From Sphingomonas kyeonggiensis (GTDB taxonomy: Bacteria; Pseudomonadota; Alphaproteobacteria; Sphingomonadales; Sphingomonadaceae): a DNA stretch of 64,000 nt. The stretch lies in contig NZ_JACHLN010000004.1 of assembly GCF_014204495.1 (NCBI RefSeq), positions 186,001 through 250,000 of the forward strand, read 5' to 3'. The position numbers and the translations under genes were made by a program. The notes beneath the pieces were generated by a model that made no database searches, was not told the origin of the DNA, and saw nothing but the letters and a program-made list of their open reading frames with translations. Numbering within the stretch: position 1 is the first letter of the stretch; each line of letters begins with the position of its first letter. Shown here one piece after another: positions 6,611 to 15,689 of this stretch.

Positions 6611-9600
6611 ATGCTCCATACTCCGATCCCCGCCGCCGAGGCGGCTTCGCTTCCGCTTGGCTCCTCCGCGCCGCCGGCCGCCGCCATCATCGCCGCCGCC
6701 GAGCGCATCCTCTCCCACCTCGAACAGGGCCGCACCGTCGATGCCGCCATGCTGCGCAGCGCCATGGAGGACGCCTTCGGCGCGTCCGACGCCGCCGGCG
6801 CCTGGGACTGGAAAACCGCCTACGACGCCTGCGAGGCCGCGACAGTCCTGTTCCTGCGCAAATACGGAAAGCCGCTCTTCCGTAAAGCCGCATCGTCGCC
6901 TTCACGGCTGTCGGCGCTCGCGAAGATCGTCGGACTTCTGCCGACGCATACGCGCCGATCCGAGGAGGCGCAGGCCTTCCAGCAATTCTCAACGCCTGTC
7001 CCTCTCGGCCTTGCCGCACTGACGGCGGCAACATTGACCTCGACCGACCGCGTGCTGGAGCCGTCCGCCGGCACCGGGCTGCTCGCGATCCTCGCCGAGA
7101 CCGCGGGCGCATCGCTCATCCTCAACGAACTGGCCGAGACCCGGGCCGATCTTCTTGGCCAGCTCTTTCCGGCCATGCCCGTCACCCGCTTCGACGCCGC
7201 CCAGATCGACGACCATCTCGATCCGGCCGCCGTCCCGAGCGTGGTCATCATGAACCCGCCATTCTCGGTGATGGCGAACGTCACCGGGCGCGTCGCCGAC
7301 GCTGCCTACCGGCATATCGCTTCGGCGCTTGCCCGGCTCGCCGATGGCGGGCGGCTTGTCGCCATCACCGGCGCCAACTTCTCGCCGGAGCTTCCGGCCT
7401 GGCGGGACGCCTTCGTCCGGTTGCAGGCGCGTGGCCGCGTCGCGTTCACCGCCGCAATCGCCGGCTCGGTCTATTCCAAGCATGGCACCACCATCGAGAC
7501 CCGCCTGACCGTCATCGACAAGGCGCCGGCCGAAGACCCCGAGCATTTTCCAGACTCCGCCGGCATCGCACCCGACGTCGCGACGCTGCTCGGCTGGATC
7601 GACACGCAGCTTCCCGCACGCCTGCCGGTCTCGATCGCCCGCCCAGCCGCGATGCCGACGGCCACACCGCGCACGGTGCGAGGCTATCTCGCCCGCGGGG
7701 CGACGGCCCAGCCCGCTCGCCGCATCGCCCGGCTCGAAGGCGTGCCGCTCGCCTATGAGACCATCGACTGGACGCCGCCCGAGAGCGGCCACCTGTTGGA
7801 CTCGATCTATGAGGCCTATGCGCTTCAATCGATCCGCATAGAGGGCGCTCAGCCGCATCCGACCAAGCTGGTGCAGTCCGCCGCCATGGCCTCCGTCGCG
7901 CCGCCGAAGCCCAGCTACCGGCCGACGCTGCCGGCGCCGATCGTCGCCGACGGCATCCTCTCCGACGCCCAGCTCGAGACGGTGATCTATGCCGGCGAGG
8001 CCCATAGCGAATATCTCGCCGGCGCCTGGACCGTGGACGAGACCGGCGATCTCGTCACCGCCGCGCCGGACGATGCCCCGGACGCGGTCCGCTTCCGTCG
8101 CGGCTTCATGCTCGGCGACGGCACCGGCGCCGGCAAGGGTCGTCAGTCTGCCGGCATCATCCTCGACAACTGGCTGCAAGGACGCCGCAAGGCGGTCTGG
8201 ATTTCCAAGTCCGACAAGCTGCTCGAAGACGCCCAGCGCGACTGGTCGGCGCTTGGCATGGAGCGGCTGCTGGTCTCGCCACTCTCGCGCTTCCCCCAGG
8301 GCACGGCGATCCGACTGGCCGAAGGCGTCCTATTCACCACCTACGCCACGCTACGGTCCGACGACCGCGGCGAGAAGCTTTCGCGCGTCAAGCAGATCGT
8401 CGAATGGTTGGGCTCCGATTTCGACGGAGTGATCATTTTCGACGAGTCCCACGCGATGCAGAACGCCGGCGGCGGCAAGGGAGACCGGGGTGATGTGGCC
8501 CCGTCGCAGCAAGGCCGTGCGGGCCTCCGGCTCCAGCACGCGCTTCCGAACGCCCGCGTGGTCTACGTCTCGGCGACCGGCGCCACCACCGTCCACAATC
8601 TCGCCTATGCCCAGCGCCTCGGCCTGTGGGGCGGCGAGGATTTCCTCTTCGCCAACCGCGCCGAATTCGTCGAGGCCGTCGAAAATGGCGGCGTCGCGGC
8701 GATGGAAGTGCTCGCCCGCGACCTGCGCGCGCTCGGACTCTATACGGCCCGGTCGCTCTCCTATGACGGTGTCGAATACGAGCTGCTGGAGCACCAGCTC
8801 ACGCCCGAGCAGACCCGCATCTACGATGCCTATGCCGGCGCCTTCGCGATCATCCACAATCATCTCGACGCGGCGATGCAGGCCGCCAACATCACCGGCG
8901 ATACCGGCACGCTGAACCGGCAGGCGAAGTCGGCCGCACGCTCTGCCTTCGAGGGCGCCAAGCAGCGCTTCTTCGGCCATCTCCTCACCAGCATGAAAAC
9001 GCCGACGCTCGTTCGCTCGATCGAGCAGGACTTGGGCGAAGGCCATTCCGCCGTCATCCAGATCGTCTCGACCGGCGAGGCCTTGATGGAGCGCCGCCTG
9101 GCCGAGATCCCGACCGAGGAATGGAACGACGTGCGCGTCGACATCACCCCGCGCGAATACGTCCTGGACTATCTCGCCCATTCCTTTCCGGTGCAGCTCT
9201 ACGAGCCGTTCTCCGACAGCGAGGGCAATCTGTCGTCGCGGCCTGTCTATCGCGACGGCCAGCCCGTCGAGAGCCGCGAGGCCGTCGCCCGGCGCGACGA
9301 ACTGATCGAACGCCTCGCATCGCTGCCGCCGGTCCCTGGCGCGCTCGACCAGATCGTCCAGCGTTTCGGCACCGATGTCGTCGCCGAGGTGACGGGACGC
9401 TCGCGGCGCGTGGTGCGCAGGGGCGAGCGGCTCGCCGTCGAGAACAGGGCGGCCTCCGCCAATCTCGCCGAGGCGGCCTCGTTCATGGACGACGACAAGC
9501 GCGTCCTCGTCTTCTCCGATGCCGGCGGGACGGGACGGAGCTATCACGCAGACCTCGCTGTCCGGAATCAGCGCCTGCGCATCCATTATCTCCTGGAGCC

Positions 9601-10936
9601 GGGCTGGAAGGCCGACGCTGCAATCCAGGGCCTCGGGCGCACCAACCGCACCAACCAGGCGCAGCCGCCGCTCTTCCGGCCGATCGCCACCGACGTGAAG
9701 GCCGAGAAGCGCTTCCTTTCGACCATCGCGCGCCGTCTCGACACGCTCGGCGCCATCACGCGCGGACAGCGCCAGACGGGCGGCCAAGGCCTGTTCCGGC
9801 CCGAGGACAATCTGGAATCCCACTATGCGCGCGACGCGCTGCGCCAACTCTACCTGCTGCTCGTGCGCGGCAAGGTCGAGGGCTGCTCGCTCGATCGCTT
9901 CGAGTCCGCCACCGGCCTCAAGCTGATGGACGACAACGGCATCAAGGACGAGCTGCCGCCGATCACCACCTTCCTCAATCGGCTGCTGGCGCTGACCATC
10001 GAGCTGCAGGGCATCCTGTTCACCGCTTTCGAGCAGCTTCTGACTGCAAAGATCGAGGGCGCGATCCGCAGCGGCCACTACGACGTCGGGCTGGAGACAC
10101 TGCAGGCCGAGAGCTTCGTGGTGACCGACAGCCAGGTCATCCATGTCCATCCCGGCACTGGCGCCGAGACGCGGCTCCTGACCATCACCCGGCGGGAGCG
10201 CAATCGCCCCGTCACGCTGATCGAAGCCCTCGACAATCTCGCCGATCCGCGCGCGCGGCTGCTGGTGAATGGTCGCTCGGGCCGCGCCGCGGTGCAGACG
10301 CCGGCACCCTCGATGATGCTCGACGACGGCGAGATCGAACGCCGCGTCTGCCTGATCCGGCCGATGGAGCAGCACTATGCGCCGCTGCGCATGATGGACG
10401 AGAGCCATTGGGAGGAAGCCGACCGCGATCGCTTCGCCGCCGCATGGGAGGCCGAGCTTGCCGACATCCCGGACTTCTCCGACAGCACGATCCATATCGT
10501 CGCCGGCCTGCTGCTGCCGATCTGGAAGCGTCTCCCGGACGAGTCGACCAGGGTCTATCGGCTCCAGACCGATGCGGGCGAGCGCATCATCGGCCGCCGG
10601 GTCTCGCCGGCTTGGGCCGCCAATGCCGCCTCGCAGGGGGCGAATACGCTGACGCCCGAACACGCCTTTGCCGCGCTGATGGAAGGCACAACAATCCTCG
10701 ATCTCGCCGAGGGCCTCCAGCTTCGCCGCGCCCGCGTCATGAGCGCCTATCGCCTGGAGCTCAGCGGCTTCACCGAGGCGATGCGCGAGCGGCTGCGGGC
10801 CTATGGCCTGTTCAGCGAGATCATCTCCTGGAAGCTGCGCTTCTTCGTGCCCGCCGACACCAGCGGTGCGGCGGTGCTCGCCAAGCTGCTCGACACCTAT
10901 CCGGTGGTGCGCATCTCCGAACGGGAGGCCGCGTGA
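6611..10936 (+). CDS. Bifunctional N6-adenine-type methyltransferase / strawberry-notch helicase
   Basis: The 1441-residue protein combines a class I SAM-dependent methyltransferase (VLEPSAGTGLLAI from residue 148; catalytic NPPF at 215-218) with a strawberry-notch type SF2 helicase. Walker A is GDGTGAGKG from about 502, DESHA is at about 611, and the SNO C-terminal block with LGRTNRTNQ lies near residue 1015. Such proteins occur on large alphaproteobacterial plasmids and ICEs. A role in methylating or remodelling incoming DNA to evade restriction is plausible but inferred. The ATG at 6611 is preferred over the GTG at 6584 because it fits the leader spacing. Its stop overlaps the next start by one base (TGATG). 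Confidence 0.92.
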   Translation: MLHTPIPAAEAASLPLGSSAPPAAAIIAAAERILSHLEQGRTVDAAMLRSAMEDAFGASDAAGAWDWKTAYDACEAATVLFLRKYGKPLFRKAASSPSRLSALAKIVGLLPTHTRRSEEAQAFQQFSTPVPLGLAALTAATLTSTDRVLEPSAGTGLLAILAETAGASLILNELAETRADLLGQLFPAMPVTRFDAAQIDDHLDPAAVPSVVIMNPPFSVMANVTGRVADAAYRHIASALARLADGGRLVAITGANFSPELPAWRDAFVRLQARGRVAFTAAIAGSVYSKHGTTIETRLTVIDKAPAEDPEHFPDSAGIAPDVATLLGWIDTQLPARLPVSIARPAAMPTATPRTVRGYLARGATAQPARRIARLEGVPLAYETIDWTPPESGHLLDSIYEAYALQSIRIEGAQPHPTKLVQSAAMASVAPPKPSYRPTLPAPIVADGILSDAQLETVIYAGEAHSEYLAGAWTVDETGDLVTAAPDDAPDAVRFRRGFMLGDGTGAGKGRQSAGIILDNWLQGRRKAVWISKSDKLLEDAQRDWSALGMERLLVSPLSRFPQGTAIRLAEGVLFTTYATLRSDDRGEKLSRVKQIVEWLGSDFDGVIIFDESHAMQNAGGGKGDRGDVAPSQQGRAGLRLQHALPNARVVYVSATGATTVHNLAYAQRLGLWGGEDFLFANRAEFVEAVENGGVAAMEVLARDLRALGLYTARSLSYDGVEYELLEHQLTPEQTRIYDAYAGAFAIIHNHLDAAMQAANITGDTGTLNRQAKSAARSAFEGAKQRFFGHLLTSMKTPTLVRSIEQDLGEGHSAVIQIVSTGEALMERRLAEIPTEEWNDVRVDITPREYVLDYLAHSFPVQLYEPFSDSEGNLSSRPVYRDGQPVESREAVARRDELIERLASLPPVPGALDQIVQRFGTDVVAEVTGRSRRVVRRGERLAVENRAASANLAEAASFMDDDKRVLVFSDAGGTGRSYHADLAVRNQRLRIHYLLEPGWKADAAIQGLGRTNRTNQAQPPLFRPIATDVKAEKRFLSTIARRLDTLGAITRGQRQTGGQGLFRPEDNLESHYARDALRQLYLLLVRGKVEGCSLDRFESATGLKLMDDNGIKDELPPITTFLNRLLALTIELQGILFTAFEQLLTAKIEGAIRSGHYDVGLETLQAESFVVTDSQVIHVHPGTGAETRLLTITRRERNRPVTLIEALDNLADPRARLLVNGRSGRAAVQTPAPSMMLDDGEIERRVCLIRPMEQHYAPLRMMDESHWEEADRDRFAAAWEAELADIPDFSDSTIHIVAGLLLPIWKRLPDESTRVYRLQTDAGERIIGRRVSPAWAANAASQGANTLTPEHAFAALMEGTTILDLAEGLQLRRARVMSAYRLELSGFTEAMRERLRAYGLFSEIISWKLRFFVPADTSGAAVLAKLLDTYPVVRISEREAA

Positions 10937-11976
10937 TGTCCCGTCACGATGCTTCCGATCTCGCGCAGCGTCTCGGCCGGCAGGCCGAGGCGGTGTGCCG
11001 TCACTACCTCTCCAGCGGCAGGCGCGAGGGCCGCTACTGGCTGGTCGGCGACGCGCGCAACACGCCGGGGCGCTCGATGTATGTCCGGCTCAAGGACTCG
11101 CCCAAGGGCCCCGCCGGGAAATGGACCGACGCCGCGACCGGCGAACATGGCGATCTCCTCGACGTCATCCGCGAGAGCTGCGGGCTGATCGACTTCAAAG
11201 ACGTCGCCGAGGAGGCCCGGGCGTTCCTCAGCATGCCGCCGCCAGAGCCGGAGCCCCGTCAGCACCACCGGGAGAGCCCGGCGCCACACGGCTCGCCGGT
11301 AGCGGCACGTCGGCTCTTCGGCATGTCGCAACCGATCATCGGCTCGCTCGTACAGGCGTATCTGCGGGAACGCGGCATTACGGATTTACGCGGAACCGGA
11401 AACCTGCGTTTCCACCCGCGCTGCTATTATCGCCCCGACGAACGTTCGCCGACTGAAGTCTGGCCGGCGATGATCGCGGCCGTCACCGATCTCGACGGCA
11501 AGATCACCGGGGCACACCGCACCTGGCTCGATCCGCGCCGGCGCGACAAGGCTCCGATCGACACTCCGAGGCGCGCAATGGGCGATCTCCTCGGCAACGC
11601 GGTCCGCTTCGGCATCGGTGGCGAAGTCATGGCGGCGGGAGAAGGCATCGAGACCGTGCTGTCGCTTCGGCAGGTCCTGCCCGACATGCCGATGCTGGCG
11701 GCGCTCTCTGCGGGCCATCTCGCCGCTTGTCAGTTCCCCGACACGCTGCGCCGGCTCTACATCGTCCGGGACAACGATCTGGCCGGTGACGGCGCGCGAG
11801 ACGGCCTGATCGAACGGGCAAACGCGGCCGGGATCGAGGCGATCGTCATCTCGCCCGAACTGGGCGACTTCAACGAGGATCTCCGCACTCTCGGCATCGA
11901 CGCGCTTCGCACCGAGGCCCGGCTCCAGCTCGCTCCGCAGGACGTGGCTCGGTTCATGATGCTGGCATCCACCTGA
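10936..11976 (+). CDS. Toprim domain protein, primase-like
   Basis: The 346-residue protein has an N-terminal zinc-ribbon-like primase region without obvious cysteine pairs (RREGRYWLVGDARN, KWTDAATGEHGDLLDVI), a middle DUF7146-like region (RYRPDE-type block, THRTWLD-like AHRTWLDP) and a C-terminal toprim fold with AGEGIET and the acidic motif VRDNDLAGD. It likely synthesises primers or acts on transferred DNA. It is coupled to the helicase (TGATG overlap) and ends the block. Its 3' end is the left border of the cargo hotspot. A decayed copy of its last 100 bases lies at 19459-19553. Confidence 0.88.
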   Translation: MSRHDASDLAQRLGRQAEAVCRHYLSSGRREGRYWLVGDARNTPGRSMYVRLKDSPKGPAGKWTDAATGEHGDLLDVIRESCGLIDFKDVAEEARAFLSMPPPEPEPRQHHRESPAPHGSPVAARRLFGMSQPIIGSLVQAYLRERGITDLRGTGNLRFHPRCYYRPDERSPTEVWPAMIAAVTDLDGKITGAHRTWLDPRRRDKAPIDTPRRAMGDLLGNAVRFGIGGEVMAAGEGIETVLSLRQVLPDMPMLAALSAGHLAACQFPDTLRRLYIVRDNDLAGDGARDGLIERANAAGIEAIVISPELGDFNEDLRTLGIDALRTEARLQLAPQDVARFMMLAST

Positions 11977-12000
11977 CACCCTAGCGATCGTCCCGCCCGA

Positions 12001-12040
12001 TCGCGACGGCTGGCTGTTTGACTCGAACAACCCGTCGCGA
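12001..12040. terminator. Hairpin after the toprim gene
   Basis: TCGCGACGG (12001-12009) pairs perfectly with CCGTCGCGA (12032-12040) across a 22-base loop. It sits between the convergent toprim and PPC-domain genes. There is no long T-run, so termination is likely but not certain. Confidence 0.45.
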
Positions 12041-12043
12041 CGA

Positions 12044-12475
12044 TCACAATCGCAAAACGTTGGCGCCGATGTCCTCTTCGAAATGGCGCTCCAGCCGCTG
12101 GTCATGGACGGTGATCGTCATCTCGATTGAACCGCGGCCGACGGCAAGCCCGAGGAGATGTCCACCGACAGCCTGGAAGTCTCGACCCGCTGCCGTCGCG
12201 TGGGCATGAACGGCCGGTTTACCGTCCTTCCATGCGAGCGTGCCCGTGAGGCCGGTCACTTCCACGTCGGTAAAGTCACGTGGGTCATAGTCGCGACGGC
12301 CGAAGTCGAAGAAGCCGAAGCGGATCGAACCGGCGAAGCCAAATCCTCGGATGGACGCGGCTGGAATATCCGCTTCGATCATCAAGCTTTCCAGATGCTC
12401 GAAGACATCGTCTCCCTGGCGAAGCACCATCAAGAAACCGCCCGGCACAGGAACGACACGTTTTGGTTCCGACAT
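12044..12475 (-). CDS. PPC/DUF296 domain protein
   Basis: A 143-residue protein with the PPC (DUF296) fold pattern: GGFLMVLRQGDDVFEHLESLM at the start, then PAASIRGFGFAGSI and the diagnostic GGHLLGLAVGRGSIEMTI near residue 105. Bacterial PPC proteins are trimeric and of uncertain function; in plants the domain accompanies AT-hook DNA-binding proteins. It is the last gene of a minus-strand run that starts at the LLM oxidoreductase, 14 bases downstream of the SDR gene, and it is convergent with toprim. Confidence 0.8.
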   Translation of the reverse strand: MSEPKRVVPVPGGFLMVLRQGDDVFEHLESLMIEADIPAASIRGFGFAGSIRFGFFDFGRRDYDPRDFTDVEVTGLTGTLAWKDGKPAVHAHATAAGRDFQAVGGHLLGLAVGRGSIEMTITVHDQRLERHFEEDIGANVLRL

Positions 12476-12489
12476 CGCGCGGCTCCCGG

Positions 12490-13263
12490 CTAGACGATGG
12501 TGGGCGTGATGCCGCCGTCGACGCGCAGGGCAGCGCCATTCGTGGCGGCAGAAAGCGGGCTCGCCACATAGGCCACGAGCGATGCGACCTCTTCCGGTTC
12601 AATCATACGCTGGATGAGCGATGTCGGCCGGTCCTTGGCGAAGAAGCCGCGCTCGATCTCCTCCTCAGGCGCGTTCGGATCGTCCGCGACGCTCCGGAGG
12701 AAATCGACGATACCTTCCGATCGCGTCGTTCCGGGCAGCACCGAGTTCACGGTCACCCGCGTGCCCTTGGTATTGGCGGCAAGACCGCGCGCAATCGCAA
12801 GCTGCGCAGTCTTGGTCATGCCGTAGTGAACCATGTCCGGCGGCACGAGCAGTCCGCTTTCGCTGGCGATGAAGATGATGCGACCCCAATCGCGGGCGAC
12901 CATGCCGGGAAAATAGGCGCGGGCGAGCCGGGCACCGGAGAGGACATTAACCTCGAAGAAATGCCGCCAGTCCTCATCGGTGATCTCGCCGAATGGCTTC
13001 GATTCATAGATGCCGAGATTGTTGATCAATATGTCGACATCCGGCACCGCTGCCACGAGTGCCGCCGCGCCCTCTGCGGTTGCCGGATCGGCGAGCACGC
13101 CGCGCGCACCCGCCTCGTCAACCGCAGCGTCGAGTTTTTGCTGGTTGCGGCCGCAGATCACCACCTCGGCGCCTTCGGCCACCAGGCGCTTGGCGATCGC
13201 AAGCCCGATCCCGGCGGTCGCACCGGTGACGAGCGCGGTCTTGGTATTGAGTTGCAGGTCCAT
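12490..13263 (-). CDS. SDR family oxidoreductase
   Basis: A 257-residue classical short-chain dehydrogenase: the Rossmann motif TGATAGIG at residues 13-20, NNLGIYE in place of NNAG, and the catalytic pair in YGMTKTAQ with Ser in the preceding strand. The C-terminus (ALRVDGGITPTIV) is the usual family ending. It likely reduces a carbonyl or oxidises an alcohol with NAD(P)H. It shares the cargo-1 operon with an MFS exporter and two other reductases. It is diverged from the SDR genes at 20640 and 52523. Confidence 0.9.
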   Translation of the reverse strand: MDLQLNTKTALVTGATAGIGLAIAKRLVAEGAEVVICGRNQQKLDAAVDEAGARGVLADPATAEGAAALVAAVPDVDILINNLGIYESKPFGEITDEDWRHFFEVNVLSGARLARAYFPGMVARDWGRIIFIASESGLLVPPDMVHYGMTKTAQLAIARGLAANTKGTRVTVNSVLPGTTRSEGIVDFLRSVADDPNAPEEEIERGFFAKDRPTSLIQRMIEPEEVASLVAYVASPLSAATNGAALRVDGGITPTIV

Positions 13264-13276
13264 TGCGTTTGTCTCC

Positions 13277-13612
13277 TTAGTTGCCGCTGGCTACGTTGAG
13301 CGGGCGCAGGCTGCCTTCCAGGCGGAAGAACTGCCCGTCCGGCGTCGTGAAGAAGGCGAGCGAGCGGCCAGCCTCGAAATCATCGATATGCACGACCGTC
13401 GAGCCGTCGGCCTCCTGCCAGGAGATCGCGTAGGATCGACCGAACAGATGGTGCCACTCGAACCCGACCGTCGCGGTGTTACCCGTGAGCGCGCCCTTGG
13501 TGATTTCATAGGTCAGCGTGCTGCCGCCCTGTGCATAGGCATTGGTCGCAACGAGATCGCCGTAGTCGACCTCGAAGTGCTGTCCAGCCATGGGAAATGC
13601 TGTGGTGGTCAT
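13277..13612 (-). CDS. MoaF-like domain protein
   Basis: A 111-residue protein resembling the MoaF-related family: short lipocalin-like beta strands (HFEVDYGDL, STLTYEITKG, VGFEWHHLFGRSYAISWQE) and a central SWQEADG. It has no signal peptide. MoaF-like proteins occur in monoamine and aromatic catabolic clusters, where they probably bind small ligands. Its position between SDR and MFS genes, 13 bases from the SDR, places it in the same transcript. The family call is by pattern memory. Confidence 0.6.
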   Translation of the reverse strand: MTTTAFPMAGQHFEVDYGDLVATNAYAQGGSTLTYEITKGALTGNTATVGFEWHHLFGRSYAISWQEADGSTVVHIDDFEAGRSLAFFTTPDGQFFRLEGSLRPLNVASGN

Positions 13613-13630
13613 ATGCGTCTCTCCAAGGTT

Positions 13631-14836
13631 TCAGGCTTCGCAGGGCTGGAGGGCAGCGCGCCTCCGGCCGAGCAACACGAGCAGCAGGCCCATTGCTGCG
13701 AGGACACCGCCTGCGATCGGAACTGCCGCGTAGCCGAGGCCGAAGCTGATGACGCCGCCGCCGACGGCTGCGCCCAATGCGTTGCCAAGATTGAATGCTC
13801 CGACATTGATCGACGATGCGAGGCCGGGCGCTTCGGCCGCCGCCTCCATCACGCGCATCTGCACCGGCGGCACTATCGCGAAAGACGCCGCCCCCCACAG
13901 GAGCAAGCCGATCGCCGCGCCGACATGGCTGGTGAGCACCAGGGGCAGCGCCACCATGATCACGGCCAGCGCCGCAAGAAAGATCTTCGTGGCGCCGTCG
14001 AGCGACCAGTCGGCGAGTTTGCCGCCGAGACCGTTACCGATGGTGAAGCCGACGCCGATCAGCACCAGCCCGATCGTCACGAACGTGTCGGAGGCTCCCG
14101 TCAGTTCCGTAAGGACCGGAGCGACATACGTGTAGAGCGTGAACATCGCGCCAGCGCCCATCACCGTCGTCGCCATCGCCAACAGGACGGTGGGATGTGT
14201 GAGCACGCCGAGCTCGCGCCGCACATCAGGTACCTTGCCCGTTTCTCCCCTCGGCAACGCCAGCCAGAGCGAGGCGATCGCGATGACGCCGAGAACCGCC
14301 GTCCCCGCGAAGGCCATGCGCCAACCGATCTGCTGACCGATCCAGGTCGCTGCGGGAACGCCACCGATATTGGCGATGGTAAGCCCCATGAACATGGTGG
14401 CGACAGCGCTCGCCTGCTTCTCCTTTGGCACCACGCTCGCCGCGACGATGGAACCGAGGCCGAAGAATGCGCCATGGTTGAGGCTGGTAACGAGGCGTGA
14501 TGCCAGCAGAGTGTAGTAGTCTGGCGCTAACGCCGAGAGCAGATTGCCGATGGTGAAGATGGCCATCAATAGCATCAGCGCGGTGCGCTTGCCGAAACGG
14601 CTGAAGGCGAGTGTCATGACCGGCGCACCGACCATCACGCCGATGGCATAGGCGCTGACCAGCAGGCCGGCAGTGGGGATGGACACGTCCACCCCCTGCG
14701 CGATGACCGGCAAGAGTCCCATCGGGGAGAACTCCGTGGTGCCGATGCCGAAGGCGCCGATGGCAAGGGCGAGCAGCGGCCAGTTGAACCGCTTTTCATC
14801 GTCACTTGCCGGAGGATGGGAGACAGACCCGTTCAT
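13631..14836 (-). CDS. MFS transporter, arabinose-efflux/YdhP type
   Basis: A 401-residue integral membrane protein with about 12 hydrophobic segments. The N-terminal GIGTTEFSPMGLLPVIAQ and the loop FSRFGKRTALM are typical of the DHA1 drug or sugar efflux group (YdhP, AraJ). The ATG at 14836 is chosen over 14869 because GAGGA precedes it. It is in the cargo-1 operon 13 bases after the aldo/keto reductase gene. It likely exports a toxic compound or product related to the neighbouring redox enzymes. The substrate is unknown. Confidence 0.9.
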   Translation of the reverse strand: MNGSVSHPPASDDEKRFNWPLLALAIGAFGIGTTEFSPMGLLPVIAQGVDVSIPTAGLLVSAYAIGVMVGAPVMTLAFSRFGKRTALMLLMAIFTIGNLLSALAPDYYTLLASRLVTSLNHGAFFGLGSIVAASVVPKEKQASAVATMFMGLTIANIGGVPAATWIGQQIGWRMAFAGTAVLGVIAIASLWLALPRGETGKVPDVRRELGVLTHPTVLLAMATTVMGAGAMFTLYTYVAPVLTELTGASDTFVTIGLVLIGVGFTIGNGLGGKLADWSLDGATKIFLAALAVIMVALPLVLTSHVGAAIGLLLWGAASFAIVPPVQMRVMEAAAEAPGLASSINVGAFNLGNALGAAVGGGVISFGLGYAAVPIAGGVLAAMGLLLVLLGRRRAALQPCEA

Positions 14837-14849
14837 CGCACGATCCTCC

Positions 14850-15671
14850 TCAGTCCCAGGCCGGAGCAAGGCCAGGAGGGCTCACCAGCCGGCCATCGTG
14901 CCGTGCAAGCTTGCCGATCGCCGCCATGTCGGCGTCGGTCAGCTCGAAATCGAAGATCGCGAAGTTCTCGGCGACCCTCTCCGGCTTGGCGGTCTTGGAG
15001 AGCGCGATATAGCCCTGCTGGATTAGCCAGCGCAGCCCGACCTGGGCGGCGCTCTTGCCGTACTGCGCACCAATCTTCTGCAGCGCCGGGTCGCGCGGCA
15101 CCGCGCCGTCGGCCATGCCGAAATAGGTGGTGATCGCGACGCCTGCCTGCTTCGCCGCAGCCGCCACGGCGGTCTGGTCGAGATAAGGGTGGACCTCGAC
15201 CTGGTTGGTGACGATCGGCGCCTTGCTCACCGCGATCGATTCCTTCATCTGAGCGACGTTCTGGTTGCTGACGCCGATGAAGCGCGTCTTGCCGGCGGCC
15301 TGAACCGCATTCAGCATCGCCACCTGCTCGGCGATCGCGACCTTGTCGGCCGGCCAATGGAGCAGAAGCAGGTCGACCTGATCGACCTTCAGCTTGTCGA
15401 GGCTTTCATCCACCGAGGCGGCGAACTTGTCCTCGCTGTAATTGTCGACCCAGACCTTGGTGGTGAGAAAGAGATCCTCGCGACGCGCGCCGGCAGCGGC
15501 GAGCGCGCGACCGAGTGCTGCTTCGTTCTGATAGATCTGCGCGGTGTCGAAATGGCGGAAGCCCGCCTCGAGTGCCGCAGGCACGACCGCCTCGACCTCG
15601 GCGTCCGACATGCGGAACACGCCGAAGCCGAGCGCCGGGATCTGCGCTCCATGCGCCTTTACGATGTCCAT
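14850..15671 (-). CDS. Aldo/keto reductase (2,5-diketo-gluconate reductase type)
   Basis: A 273-residue (alpha/beta)8 NADPH-dependent reductase. The catalytic tetrad is visible: Asp and Tyr in FDTAQIYQNE, Lys in LTTKVWV and His in LLLHWP. The N-terminal GFGVFRM and the later GVSNQNVAQM are family hallmarks. It reduces aldehydes or ketones. It lies mid-operon between the LLM oxidoreductase and the MFS exporter, suggesting detoxification of reactive carbonyls. Confidence 0.92.
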   Translation of the reverse strand: MDIVKAHGAQIPALGFGVFRMSDAEVEAVVPAALEAGFRHFDTAQIYQNEAALGRALAAAGARREDLFLTTKVWVDNYSEDKFAASVDESLDKLKVDQVDLLLLHWPADKVAIAEQVAMLNAVQAAGKTRFIGVSNQNVAQMKESIAVSKAPIVTNQVEVHPYLDQTAVAAAAKQAGVAITTYFGMADGAVPRDPALQKIGAQYGKSAAQVGLRWLIQQGYIALSKTAKPERVAENFAIFDFELTDADMAAIGKLARHDGRLVSPPGLAPAWD

Positions 15672-15689
15672 AGTTTCAATCCTTGTTGT

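Noticed and set aside
8351..10663. 770-codon open frame on the minus strand
   Set aside because: It is the complement of the helicase coding sequence in high-GC DNA and has no recognisable domain.
9121..10935. Long open frame overlapping the helicase gene and running into the toprim frame
   Set aside because: The stretch before 10936 is rich in Arg, Pro and Ala and lies inside the well-conserved helicase in another frame. Only the part from 10936 matches a family (toprim).
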